Below, piece by piece: positions 8,514 through 15,722 of a stretch of 32,828 nucleotides of DNA. The stretch is from Streptomyces sp. CNQ085 (GTDB lineage: Bacteria; Actinomycetota; Actinomycetes; Streptomycetales; Streptomycetaceae): assembly GCF_022614595.1 (NCBI RefSeq), contig NZ_JAJFAU010000025.1, positions 1 through 32,828 of the forward strand. The letters run 5' to 3'. A program made the position numbers and the translations under genes. The notes under the pieces were generated by a model that was given only the letters and a program-made list of their open reading frames with translations, was not told the DNA's origin and made no database searches. Numbering within the stretch: the stretch's first letter is position 1; every line of letters begins with the position of its first letter.

Positions 8514-8771
8514 TCAGTCGGGCTCGATACCGAGTGGTCCAGCGGGATCGGCGTTCCGGATGCGTTCCTCGGTCCAGTACTCCCGGGCCCGCTCTCTCTC
8601 CCCCTCGGGCACCCGGTGCTCGAGGATGCGGTCGCTGGGATCACGGTGCGCGGTGCAGGCCGTCGCGGCGCCCGCGACGGCTGCCCCGATGCCCACCGTC
8701 AGCAGAATCGCGGCGCAAGCCTTCCGCAGGCTTCCATGCCTGCCGTTCCGACGTTCTCCCACGCCTGCCAC
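8514..8771 (-). CDS. Small exported or membrane-anchored hypothetical protein
   Basis: A protein of 85 aa from the GTG at 8769-8771, or 88 aa from the ATG at 8778-8780. GGAGG abuts the ATG directly but is 9 nt before the GTG, so the GTG start is preferred. A basic N-terminus is followed by a hydrophobic helix (ACAAILLTVGIGAAVAGAAT) ending in Ala-Cys, then a charged, Arg/Glu-rich tail with RVPEGERERAREYWTEERIR. The Cys could be a lipidation site, but the lipobox ATAC is weak. I do not recognise the family. It lies between the PASTA-like lipoprotein and lanA, on the same strand. Confidence 0.55.
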   Translation of the reverse strand: MAGVGERRNGRHGSLRKACAAILLTVGIGAAVAGAATACTAHRDPSDRILEHRVPEGERERAREYWTEERIRNADPAGPLGIEPD

Positions 8772-8992
8772 TTTCGACATCCTCCGGCTGGAGACCTTCG
8801 CGTGACCGTACCGCACACTGTCCGCCAAACGGGCTCGTGCACGGTAGGCGGTGAGACGTCGAGTTCTCGGTCGGCGATACGGCGCATCCGCTTCGACGAG
8901 ACCCCTGCCCGTCGCGCCGGTGGTCGCGTCCACCAGTGCTTCGGACAGGGGCCCCGTCGGTCGGCGTCCCCGTCCCCTGCCGGGGCACGCCC

Positions 8993-10015
8993 TTACGAGT
9001 AGTTCCAGCGCTGCCCGTCGGCGCGCTGCTTGCAGTAGATGATCCGGCCGGCGGAGTTGTGCGTCCGCATACCGAGGTGCTTGTTGGCGCAGAACTGGCC
9101 TGCCTGGTAGCAGTTGCCCGCCGGGGAGGTCAGTTCGCACTGGCCGTTCCACTGGGCGGCACCGCCGGAACCACCCGAGCCACCCGAGCCGCCCGAGCCG
9201 CCCGAGGAGCCGGAACCGCCGGTGGAGCCACTGGCGGCCGGAGGCGGCGGCGGGATGTAGTCAGGGTCGTTCTTCCGGTCCTTGTAGGTGCCCTTGCCCG
9301 ACGGGCAGGAGCCGCCCTCGACCAGGGTCAGCTTCGCCTCGGTGTCCGGCTTGGCGTCCCTGCCCGCCGAGGGCGACTGGAAGCAGACCTTGTAGCCTTC
9401 CGTGTCCTCCTCCGCACCGGCGGCGGAGACGGACACGTCCTTGTAGGCCGACTCGACGGCGATGTCGTCCTCGTCCAGACCCACCTTGGCCAGCGCCTTG
9501 ACGGCCTCGGCGTAGACCTTGCCGGTGACGTCGGGGATCCGGGGCCAGGCGAGCGGGTCGCCGTCCTTCTCCGGACAGAGGGCGCCCTCTTGGACGGCTC
9601 CGTAATCGACGGTGCTGTAGCCGACTTCCTCGAAACACACCTTCCATTTCCCGGAAGGCTCGGCGTCGCCCTTGTTGGCGTTGTGGGCGGTGACCTTGTA
9701 ACCGGCGTCCTCGGCGGCCTCCCTGGCCGCTTCGAGGGCCTCGCCCTTCTGGGAGGAGATCCTCTCCGGTTCCGCCGTCACGGTGGCGATCGCCGTCGCC
9801 GTGACGGTGACGGTCTCCTTCGGCTCCGCCCCTGCACCGCCGTCCGAGCAGGCCCCGAGCAGGAAGGCTCCGAAGACTCCGAAGGCGATGAACCTCCCGC
9901 GGATCGCGGCACGGCCCCCCGTCCGCTTTTCCCGTCCCGGAAGACTCCGGATCATCCGCCGACCGAGTGCTTGCTGTCCGCGCGATATGTTCCGCGCAGC
10001 GTGAGACAACGTCAT
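8993..10015 (-). CDS. Lipoprotein with PASTA-like repeats and Cys-rich C-terminal domain
   Basis: A 340-aa protein with a long basic N-region, a hydrophobic segment and the lipobox LLGAC (Cys56), so a predicted lipoprotein on the outer face of the membrane. Two repeats resemble PASTA domains (around EALEAAREAAEDAGYKV and PDVTGKVYAEAVKALAKVGL). PASTA domains in other proteins bind muropeptides or lipid II; binding here is inference. A Gly/Ser linker, encoded in part by four 9-bp tandem repeats, precedes a 55-aa Cys-containing C-terminal domain with NCYQAGQFCANKHLG. The ATG at 10013-10015 has AGGGGG about 4 nt upstream; an internal Met21 has none. It lies between the two peptide-antibiotic loci. 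Confidence 0.75.
   Translation of the reverse strand: MTLSHAARNISRGQQALGRRMIRSLPGREKRTGGRAAIRGRFIAFGVFGAFLLGACSDGGAGAEPKETVTVTATAIATVTAEPERISSQKGEALEAAREAAEDAGYKVTAHNANKGDAEPSGKWKVCFEEVGYSTVDYGAVQEGALCPEKDGDPLAWPRIPDVTGKVYAEAVKALAKVGLDEDDIAVESAYKDVSVSAAGAEEDTEGYKVCFQSPSAGRDAKPDTEAKLTLVEGGSCPSGKGTYKDRKNDPDYIPPPPPAASGSTGGSGSSGGSGGSGGSGGSGGAAQWNGQCELTSPAGNCYQAGQFCANKHLGMRTHNSAGRIIYCKQRADGQRWNYS
9171..9206. repeat. 9-bp tandem repeat encoding Gly-Gly-Ser linker
   Basis: Four consecutive copies of CC(A/G)CCCGAG, in frame, encode SGG units of the lipoprotein linker on the minus strand. The copy number may vary between strains. Confidence 0.8.
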
Positions 10016-10232
10016 CCCGCCCCCCTGGCAGTGCCGTTCGTGCCGCGAATGCTAGCCGCGCGGGGCCGCCGGGGCGGGTGATACGCAAAACCGGTTCTCC
10101 GCCCGTGACGGGCGCCTGGGTCGAATGCCGCTCACGCACCGGCCGCACAGAGCGGCACACGGGCCGAACAGGGTTTCCCTGAGCAGGCGCCACCCCTGGC
10201 CTGGGCGGATGCGGGCGGACACGCTGGGTGAC

Positions 10233-10442
10233 GTGACTCCAGAGACCACCCGAACCGAGAGCCCCGTCACCACCCCTGCCCGGGAGCTCGCCGTACTCCT
10301 GTCCCCACCCGCCGGGGAGCCCGACTGGCGCGGCTCCTGACCGTCGCGCACCTGGCCGACCAGGGGTTGCCCACCGAGGCGGCCGCGCAGATCACCGCCG
10401 AGCTGGCGGGCAACGCCGTACTGCACGGGCGCGTGCCCGGCC
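10233..10442 (+). pseudogene. Broken HATPase-type (anti-sigma-like) ATP-binding protein gene
   Basis: The plus strand reads GTG then TPETTRTESPVTTPARELAVLLSP, and after a one-base frame change near 10307 continues TRRGARLARLLTVAHLADQG and then AQITAELAGNAVLHGRVPG. This is the N-terminal half, including the N-box, of the large Streptomyces family of SpoIIAB/RsbW-like ATP-binding proteins. The original frame stops at TGA near 10340. The similarity ends right after HGRVPG, next to the 48-bp repeat at 10476. So the gene is frameshifted and lost its 3' half (G-boxes absent). It is probably non-functional. Confidence 0.75.
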
Positions 10443-10475
10443 TCGGTGTAGGCCGAGGACTCCTCGACCGCCTCG

Positions 10476-10523
10476 CCCAGGAGTCTCCTGGTCCGGCGGG
10501 TCTTCCACCGCGTGTGGCTCACA
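10476..10523. repeat. 48-bp imperfect direct repeat, copy A
   Basis: Matches 14094-14141 at 44 of 48 positions in the same orientation; all four differences are C/T transitions. On the minus strand it contains a GTG start (10520-10522) with AGGAG upstream and the coding sense MSHTRWKTRRTRRLLGE. It lies just downstream of the lactococcin 972-type operon and abuts the truncated ATPase pseudogene. It may be the 5' end of a small gene family that was cut by recombination. Confidence 0.75.
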
Positions 10524-10553
10524 ACCTCTCCTGCCCGAAGTTCCCGAGACCGG

Positions 10554-10673
10554 TCAGAACACCTTGAGGGCGACCCGTTGGACGATCGTCAGCGCGTGGG
10601 TGCCGTAGACGAGGAGAACGGCGGCGGCCACGACGGCGATGGCAGCGACGGACCAGATGAGGCGCGAGTTCAT
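10554..10673 (-). CDS. 39-aa single-TM peptide coupled to ABC ATPase
   Basis: The peptide starts MNSRLIWSVAAIAVVAAAVL and ends VQRVALKVF. A short polar start is followed by a hydrophobic helix of about 18-20 residues, then an amphipathic basic tail. Its ATG overlaps the ATPase stop by four bases (ATGA), so it is probably translated by reinitiation as the last gene of the lactococcin 972-type operon. It is too short for most gene finders. Function unknown; an accessory subunit or immunity peptide of the transporter is a guess from position. No signal-peptidase motif is obvious. Confidence 0.65.
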   Translation of the reverse strand: MNSRLIWSVAAIAVVAAAVLLVYGTHALTIVQRVALKVF

Positions 10674-11341
10674 GCGGCGCTGATCTCCTTGACGGGGGCG
10701 GGGTGGGCCGATGTTCCCACTTGAAGGACGTTGTCGCACAGGTCCCTGACCGTGGGGTCGTGGGTGGCGATCACTACGGCGCAGCCGGCGTCGGCCAGGG
10801 CACGGAGGGTGGCGATGACCATATGGGTGTTGTCGAGGTCAAGGGCCCCGGTGGGCTCGTCGGCCAGGACGAGGGCGGGTTGTTTGACGATGAGGCGAGC
10901 GAGGGCGACGCGTTGTTGTTCGCCGCCGGAGAGACGGTGTACGACCTCCTTCTCACGGCCGGCGAGACCTACCTGTCGCAGCGCACAGGCAGGCGTGGGG
11001 TGGCCCTTGGCCCGATTGCGGGCGACCTTGAGGACGACGCTGAGATTGTCCGCGACGGTGGCGTTGTCGATCAGGGCGTAGTTCTGGAACAGGTAGCCGA
11101 GTATGTCCCGGCGGTAGGCGCGAGCCTTGCGTGGGCTGAGCCTGGTGATGTCCTGGTCGCGGTGGCGCACGGTGCCGGTGGTGGGCGTGTCGAGCAGACC
11201 GAGACAGTTGAGAAGGGTGGATTTTCCGGACCCGCTGGGGCCGGTCAGGGCAAGCATCCGCCCGGCTTCGACGGTGAAGGCGAGGTCCTGCCAGAGGACA
11301 CGAGGGCCGAAGGACTTGGACAGCCCGACGATGTCGATCAC
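10670..11341 (-). CDS. ABC transporter ATPase, lactococcin 972-type bacteriocin locus
   Basis: A 223-aa ATP-binding protein of the MacB/LolD-like class. It shows Walker A GPSGSGKST (34-42), a Q-loop at YLFQNYAL, signature LSGGEQQR (137-144), Walker B ALVLADEP and H-loop His194. GTG start overlaps the stop of the permease gene by four bases (GTGA), so the two are coupled. Gene order peptide-membrane protein-ATPase is the classical layout of lactococcin 972-type loci, in which the ATPase and membrane protein are thought to give export and/or immunity. All catalytic motifs are intact. Confidence 0.9.
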   Translation of the reverse strand: MIDIVGLSKSFGPRVLWQDLAFTVEAGRMLALTGPSGSGKSTLLNCLGLLDTPTTGTVRHRDQDITRLSPRKARAYRRDILGYLFQNYALIDNATVADNLSVVLKVARNRAKGHPTPACALRQVGLAGREKEVVHRLSGGEQQRVALARLIVKQPALVLADEPTGALDLDNTHMVIATLRALADAGCAVVIATHDPTVRDLCDNVLQVGTSAHPAPVKEISAA

Positions 11342-13428
11342 GCTTCGGTCGATCCTTCCTTGACGATGCGGCGGTGGAAGAGGGCCAGGACGGCGAGGGC
11401 GGTGGCGGCCTCGACCAGGACGAGGCCGGTGATGACGGTCAGGTCCTGGCCGGTGATCGTCACCGGATCACGGGGGGCGGGGATACCGAGGGCCTTGTAC
11501 CTCTCAAGGCCTTGGTTCCACTGATGAACCTGATAGGGGAGCCAGGAGACGAGCAGGGCGAGGATCGCGGCTTCGGCGGTCAGGAGGGTGCGATGGGTGG
11601 TGGCGAATGTCCAGCCGTGGATGTGCCGGGCGAAGATGCGCTGGGCGTTCCTACGGGTGTGGACGATGACCACACCGACGCCGGTGACGAGCAGGACCAG
11701 GAGAGCCACGGCCAGGTTGAACAGTCGCAGCCGGAAGTCCGCGGTGATGTCACGGATGGCCTGGGCGGCGTCGGCCGCGATGGGGCTGATACCGACGATC
11801 TCGTCGCGCAGCTCTTGGGTGTCGATGCCGGCGGTGATGTCGGCCGGATCGGGAAAGACGATGCTGCGCTTGGAAGCGTAGGCGGTGTAGCCCTTGTCGC
11901 TGATGTGACCGGTGCCGTTGGGGACGACGACGATGACGGGATCGGTGAGGAAGGAATCGTCCGAGAACCGGTTCTGTCCGGCCTCGCGAGTACCGCGGGC
12001 GTTGTAGGTGAAGATCTCCTGACTGTCTGCGGTGGTCCTTACATCGATCTGCTCGGATGAGATCTGGTCCGGGTTCGAAGGACTGACCAGGTCGGGCACC
12101 AGACTTGTCAGTTTGTCGGCATAAGCAGCGAGGTGTTGTGGAACCAGGAGCAGGATGCGGTCGCCACCGCCGGTTGTGGCCGGGTAGCGGCGGCCGTTCG
12201 GAGCGCGGACCTCCTGCTGGTCGAGGAACGTCTCGTTGGCCACCATCAGGCCGTCGGCCGGGAGGTCCTGGGCGTCGCGGAAGCGCGCGAGGTCTTTGTG
12301 ACCGGCGAGAACGACCTGGCCGTCGGCGTCGGCCCGACGCAGCCAGGGACCGACCTTCGCCTCCAGCCTCTTCAGCGCATCGGGGGCGCCGAGGTAGCCG
12401 TTGAGGCGGATGGTGGAGGCATCGCCCGCCTGCGCGTACACGTCGAGGTTGTCCTCACGCCGGGCGAGGTCCTGCCCGGCCTGCAGGACCGATGCGGCGA
12501 TACCGAGAGCGAGCAGAAGAGCCGGCACACGCACGAGGTAGGCAGCGACCGCGGTGGACCGGGTGGGTATCTCGCCCTTGAGGGCGGACAGGATTCCGGT
12601 ACGGGCGGTCAGGGCCAGCGTCGCGGCGTGGACGGCAAGGACGAGTGCCGTGAGAACGGCCGCCGTCACGGCCGTGAGAAGGGCGAACAGCCCGAACCAC
12701 GCGAGGTGGTTGTACCAGGCCAGCAGGGCTGTCGCCGCGGCCGTCACGGCCCCGAGGGCGACCACCCAGAAGCGGGCGAGTCGGCGCAGGTCGCGGGCGA
12801 GGATCGCGGGCAGGGACATGCCCTGCAGACGCAGCACTCCGTAGGCTTTGGCGTTGAGCAGGACGCCGGCACCGGTCATGGTGACGCAGACAAGGGCGAC
12901 GACGACGAGGGAACCGGCCAGGGCGCTGCCGCCGTAAGCGTAGGAGAGCTGCTCGGGGGAGGCCGGACGGGGGTGCCATGCGGTGAGACCGTGCTGCTCC
13001 AGCAGACCGAGGAAGGGCCGAACGGCGTCGGGATCGCCGAAGAGGTAGTACAGGCCACGCGGGTCGCGGTCGGAGACCTCGGAGAACGGCCGGGTCGTGG
13101 TGGCCTGGCCGGGGCTGAAGGCGGGGTAACCGCTGTCGATCCACTCGGCGCGGGGACCGGTCGGAGTCAGATAGAGATCGCGGCTGCGATCGGGGTGTTC
13201 CAGGTCGAGTTGCTGGCGGCCCACGGTGACACCGTGGTCGCGGGCGAACGCTTCGACCGCTTGTCCGACGGCGCGGCCGGTACTGGTGTCCCGCGACTGT
13301 GTGATCTGGACGACCGCGTCATAGCCCAGAGTCCACTGGTCTTCGAAGCTCCTGAGAAACAGGAAGGAGAACAGGGCGGAGAACGCCAGGGTGACGGCGT
13401 GGGCGAACTTGACGCCACGATGCAGCAT
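11338..13428 (-). CDS. Bacteriocin-associated multi-TM membrane protein (permease/putative immunity)
   Basis: A 696-aa integral membrane protein with about eight predicted TM helices: one near the N-terminus (HAVTLAFSALFSFLFLRSF), an extracytoplasmic domain, four helices in the middle, a second large extracytoplasmic domain, and three helices at the C-terminus. This is the FtsX-like architecture of the bacteriocin-associated integral membrane proteins found beside lactococcin 972 family peptides. An ATG at 13480-13482 is in frame but lies inside a terminator-like stem and has poor spacing. The ATG at 13426-13428 has AGGA 7 nt upstream and is preferred. Coupled to the ATPase. Confidence 0.85.
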   Translation of the reverse strand: MLHRGVKFAHAVTLAFSALFSFLFLRSFEDQWTLGYDAVVQITQSRDTSTGRAVGQAVEAFARDHGVTVGRQQLDLEHPDRSRDLYLTPTGPRAEWIDSGYPAFSPGQATTTRPFSEVSDRDPRGLYYLFGDPDAVRPFLGLLEQHGLTAWHPRPASPEQLSYAYGGSALAGSLVVVALVCVTMTGAGVLLNAKAYGVLRLQGMSLPAILARDLRRLARFWVVALGAVTAAATALLAWYNHLAWFGLFALLTAVTAAVLTALVLAVHAATLALTARTGILSALKGEIPTRSTAVAAYLVRVPALLLALGIAASVLQAGQDLARREDNLDVYAQAGDASTIRLNGYLGAPDALKRLEAKVGPWLRRADADGQVVLAGHKDLARFRDAQDLPADGLMVANETFLDQQEVRAPNGRRYPATTGGGDRILLLVPQHLAAYADKLTSLVPDLVSPSNPDQISSEQIDVRTTADSQEIFTYNARGTREAGQNRFSDDSFLTDPVIVVVPNGTGHISDKGYTAYASKRSIVFPDPADITAGIDTQELRDEIVGISPIAADAAQAIRDITADFRLRLFNLAVALLVLLVTGVGVVIVHTRRNAQRIFARHIHGWTFATTHRTLLTAEAAILALLVSWLPYQVHQWNQGLERYKALGIPAPRDPVTITGQDLTVITGLVLVEAATALAVLALFHRRIVKEGSTEA

Positions 13429-13479
13429 GCGTGTCCTACGAAACTGTGGGGGTCGGCCGGCCGGGCGAAGGAAAGTACG

Positions 13480-13524
13480 CATGCCCCCGAAGAGCCGCGT
13501 CGCGCGGGCCTCTTCGGGGGCATG
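13480..13524 (-). terminator. 15-bp stem between bacteriocin and permease genes
   Basis: Perfect stem CATGCCCCCGAAGAG/CTCTTCGGGGGCATG with a 15-nt GC-rich loop, 20 nt after the bacteriocin stop. On the minus strand CGTACTTTCC follows, so a weak U-tract is present. It would let the peptide gene be expressed well above the transporter genes, with read-through supplying the latter. Confidence 0.75.
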
Positions 13525-13544
13525 TTACGCGTGCTGCCGGTTGG

Positions 13545-13835
13545 TCAGCAGGTGGTTCTGTAGTAGGTCTCGTTGCCCCAGAGGGCGGCGGGCGCCTGCG
13601 TGACGGACCAACTGCCGGCGGCCGCCTCGTCACTGTCGATGTACTCGCCGACCGAGGTCGAGCCGTGGCACTTGTCCTCGTGGTAGTAGTCCGACCATAC
13701 GTTGGCGGTACCGGCCCCGTAGTCCCAGATGCCGCCGCCGACGTACGAGATGGTCGCCATCGCGGGAGCGGCGCCGGCTACGACCAGCACTCCGGACACG
13801 GTCGCGATCTTGAGCGCGCGCTTGAGTCTCATCAT
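13545..13835 (-). CDS. Lactococcin 972 family bacteriocin precursor
   Basis: A 96-aa secreted peptide. A Sec signal peptide (MMRLKRALKIATVSGVLVVA) ends at AMA, giving a mature peptide of about 70 aa starting TISYVGGGIWDYGAG. The features shared with lactococcin 972 are the GGxWxYG start, the VWSDYYH block, the HGST region and the C-terminal NETYYRTTC. Lactococcin 972 is an unmodified bacteriocin that binds lipid II and blocks septum formation. This homologue has two Cys in the mature part (DKCHG and the last residue), so a disulfide is possible; from memory the prototype has none. AAGG lies 7 nt before the ATG at 13833-13835; a TTG lies one codon earlier. Downstream: strong hairpin, then permease. 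Confidence 0.88.
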   Translation of the reverse strand: MMRLKRALKIATVSGVLVVAGAAPAMATISYVGGGIWDYGAGTANVWSDYYHEDKCHGSTSVGEYIDSDEAAAGSWSVTQAPAALWGNETYYRTTC

Positions 13836-13966
13836 CAACTCACCTTCGACTGGGGTACGCGACGTACATCGAACGGTCTCGAACGCACAGAATGATCACA
13901 GCGGACAGCGAGGGGGGATAAGTGAAGACCGAGACAGAGAATGCCGGAAATCGATCTTGATTCAGT

Positions 13967-14140
13967 TCACGACGCGTGAGCCCCGGCGCCAGATGAAGTC
14001 TTCTCGGCGACGCGTTGGCCGCACCACTCGGCGAAGGCCGGCCAGGCGTGTCTCCGGCCTCCCCGGGAGTGCGTCGATGAGCCGGAAAGTTCACCCAGGA
14101 GCCTCCTGGTCCGGCGGGTCCTCCACCGCGCGTGGTTCAC
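13967..14140 (-). CDS. Small basic hypothetical protein starting in repeat copy B
   Basis: GTG at 14138-14140 with GAGGAGG exactly 7 nt upstream, an excellent Streptomyces ribosome binding site. The 57-aa product starts MNHARWRTRRTRRLLGELSG, is Arg-rich, and has one Cys (EWCGQR). The first 17 residues match the open frame at the other repeat copy (10522 downward) with three conservative changes, but the two sequences then diverge. It could be a genuine small protein or the surviving 5' end of a truncated regulator or antitoxin gene. It is on the bacteriocin strand, 131 nt upstream of it. Confidence 0.4.
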   Translation of the reverse strand: MNHARWRTRRTRRLLGELSGSSTHSRGGRRHAWPAFAEWCGQRVAEKTSSGAGAHAS

Positions 14141-14141
14141 A
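14094..14141. repeat. 48-bp imperfect direct repeat, copy B
   Basis: Second copy of the element at 10476-10523 (44/48 identical, same orientation). The two copies bracket the whole lactococcin 972-type operon, about 3.6 kb apart. It includes a GTG start and, just outside the repeat, a ribosome binding site. Confidence 0.75.
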
Positions 14142-14519
14142 GTCCGTCCTCCTCGGTCCGGTCACGGGTGTGCCCGGCGGGGCCCGTCCACCGGCTCGCG
14201 GGAAAGCACGCTCCGGTGGGTGGAGACCCGGCGGGGCAGGCGGAGCAAGTGCGGCCCTCCCGGCCACGGTTCCAGCCGCCGCGACCGCCCGTACGCCTGC
14301 CGGAGCCACGGCCGGCCCCGGCCTGTGCCGCGACTGCCGCGAGGCGCGGGCCGCCACCCCACCACCCCTGGCCGCGTGACCGGCCCGAAGCGCGGGTCAC
14401 GGACGCCGCACCTGCACTAGAGGAGGCCCATGGGATCAAGGCCCGTACGAAGAAGCGATTCCCGGCTCGTCCTCGCTGGCAGCCACGGGTGCCCAGGACA
14501 CGATCAGGCTATTCGTTTG

Positions 14520-14548
14520 TTGCGCTTGTTTCGGATGCTGCGAATAAT
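14520..14548 (+). promoter_or_regulatory. Possible promoter/operator of the toxin-antitoxin pair
   Basis: TTGCGC (14520-14525), 17-nt spacer, AATAAT (14543-14548), in a patch clearly poorer in GC than its surroundings. An ATTCG...CGAAT inverted repeat (14511-14545) overlaps it and could bind the HTH antitoxin. Boxes are weak matches, so this is tentative. Confidence 0.35.
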
Positions 14549-14605
14549 GGAAAGATGTTAAAGAAGGCCCCTGCCGGCATACACCCGCACCCGAGGGAGC
14601 CCCAC

Positions 14606-15064
14606 ATGAGCAAGACGGACATCCACCCCGTCCGCCTCCCCCCGGAGGAGACGGAAACAGCCAACCGAGCCCTGTCCCGGGTACGCAGCTACCTGGAGAG
14701 GCACCGTGACGTTCCGAGGATCGGCATCACGGTCGAGGGGGAAGGAGCCGAGCCACTCACACTGCCGCGAGAAGCGGTCGAGCTACTGGCCACCACACTC
14801 GCCCACCTGGCAGCCGGCCGCAGCGTTTCCATCGTTCCGCAGAACGCGGAACTCACCACCCAGCAGGCAGCCGACCTGCTCAACGTCTCACGCCCCTTCC
14901 TCATCGGGCTCCTACAGGCCGGAGAGATCGAATACCGCAAGGTCGGCAAACACCGGAGGATTCCGGCCTCCTCCCTGATGGACTACAAGCGGCAGGACGA
15001 CGAACGCCGCCGCCAAGCCGCCGATGAACTCACCCAACTGGGCCAAGAGATGGGACTGATCTGA
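14606..15064 (+). CDS. Excisionase-type HTH protein, probable antitoxin
   Basis: A 152-aa protein. The N-terminal half (to about residue 80) has an unknown fold; the C-terminal half (83-127) is a MerR/excisionase-like helix-turn-helix with TTQQAADLLNVSRPFLIGLL followed by the wing YRKVGKHRRIP. A charged helix ends the protein. GAGGGAG lies about 7 nt before the ATG. The PIN-domain gene follows after 3 nt, the usual layout of a VapBC-like pair in which this protein neutralises the toxin and represses the shared promoter. Function is inferred from domain and neighbour. Confidence 0.82.
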   Translation: MSKTDIHPVRLPPEETETANRALSRVRSYLERHRDVPRIGITVEGEGAEPLTLPREAVELLATTLAHLAAGRSVSIVPQNAELTTQQAADLLNVSRPFLIGLLQAGEIEYRKVGKHRRIPASSLMDYKRQDDERRRQAADELTQLGQEMGLI

Positions 15065-15067
15065 AGC

Positions 15068-15622
15068 ATGGCCTTCGTTGTCCTGTACGACGCCAACGTG
15101 CTGTACCCGAGCACCCTGCGTGATCTGCTCGTCTCCATAGCACAGGACGGCCTCGCGCAGGCCAAGTGGACCGATCACATCCTCGATGAGACGTTCCGCA
15201 ACCTGAAGGCCAAGCGGCCCGACCTCGATCCCGACCGGCTCGACCGGACCAGGGAGGTCATGATGAGGGCCGTGCGTGACTGCATGATCAAGGGCTACGA
15301 GCCCCTCATCGAGGCCCTCGAGCTTCCCGACCCGGATGACCGCCACGTCCTCGCGGCGGCCATCCGGGCGAAAGCCCAGCTCATCGTCACGTTCAACCTC
15401 AAGGACTTCCCCCGCGACGCCTTGTCGGCATGGGACGTGGAAGCCAAGCACCCCGACGCTTTCATCGAGGACCAGATCAACCTGGACCCTGCCGCCGTGT
15501 ACGCGGCGGTGCGCCGGATCGCGGACAGGTGGAGGAATCCGCCGGGGACCGTGGAGGACGTGCTCGGGTCGCTGGAGCGAGACGGCATGGTCGCCGCCGC
15601 GGCGGCTCTGCGGGCGCTCTGA
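15068..15622 (+). CDS. PIN-domain ribonuclease toxin (VapC-like)
   Basis: A 184-aa protein with a PIN domain. Likely metal-binding acidic residues are Asp8 (LYDANVLYP), Glu41 (DETFRNL) and Asp90/Asp91 (PDPDDRHVLAAA), followed by IVTFNLKDFP around 106-114. PIN toxins are RNases that cut tRNA or rRNA. It is longer than classical VapC (about 130 aa), with a C-terminal extension ending in alternating Ala/Arg helices, as in the two-gene excisionase-PIN systems of actinobacteria. It is 3 nt downstream of the antitoxin. It looks intact and probably functional. Confidence 0.85.
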   Translation: MAFVVLYDANVLYPSTLRDLLVSIAQDGLAQAKWTDHILDETFRNLKAKRPDLDPDRLDRTREVMMRAVRDCMIKGYEPLIEALELPDPDDRHVLAAAIRAKAQLIVTFNLKDFPRDALSAWDVEAKHPDAFIEDQINLDPAAVYAAVRRIADRWRNPPGTVEDVLGSLERDGMVAAAAALRAL

Positions 15623-15653
15623 CCGGGCCGGAAAACCCCTGCTCGGCCGGGTC
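15621..15653. terminator. Imperfect hairpin between convergent genes
   Basis: GACCGGGCCG (15621-15630) pairs with CGGCCGGGTC (15644-15653) with one mismatch, starting at the toxin stop codon. It may end the toxin transcript; no U-tract. Confidence 0.35.
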
Positions 15654-15722
15654 CCCTCCGCCCCCGCCCGCACCGACGGCGCCTGACGACCGCGGCCTAC
15701 CGGACCGTCCCCGGCAGGGTCC

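Larger units (their letters stand above)
13836..14605. other. 770-bp region between bacteriocin and antitoxin genes
   Basis: The bacteriocin and the toxin-antitoxin pair diverge from here. It contains a possible 57-aa minus-strand gene with the second 48-bp repeat copy at its start, and a relatively AT-rich stretch (about 13880-13970) upstream of the bacteriocin that probably holds its promoter, though I cannot pick convincing -35/-10 boxes. From 14145 to 14480 I see only GC-rich open frames without support. One plus-strand frame ending at 14379 has high GC3 and a CRDC motif but no recognisable family. Confidence 0.5.

Noticed and set aside
8361..9002. Plus-strand open frame starting MMHSRESLEAEAERLRRRPA
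   Set aside because: The first 40 codons look coding-like, but there is no ribosome binding site, the frame crosses the poly-C run and overlaps the better-supported minus-strand small exported gene, and no family is recognisable.
10052..10522. 156-aa minus-strand frame from the GTG in repeat copy A
   Set aside because: Only the first 17 residues have support (repeat and ribosome binding site); the rest is antisense to the recognisable ATPase pseudogene and runs into noncoding sequence.
14137..14439. Minus- and plus-strand frames of 60-100 aa in the region 14137-14439
   Set aside because: Low-complexity Gly/Arg/Pro translations in overlapping frames without start signals. The plus frame ending at 14379 has a CRDC motif but nothing else supports it.
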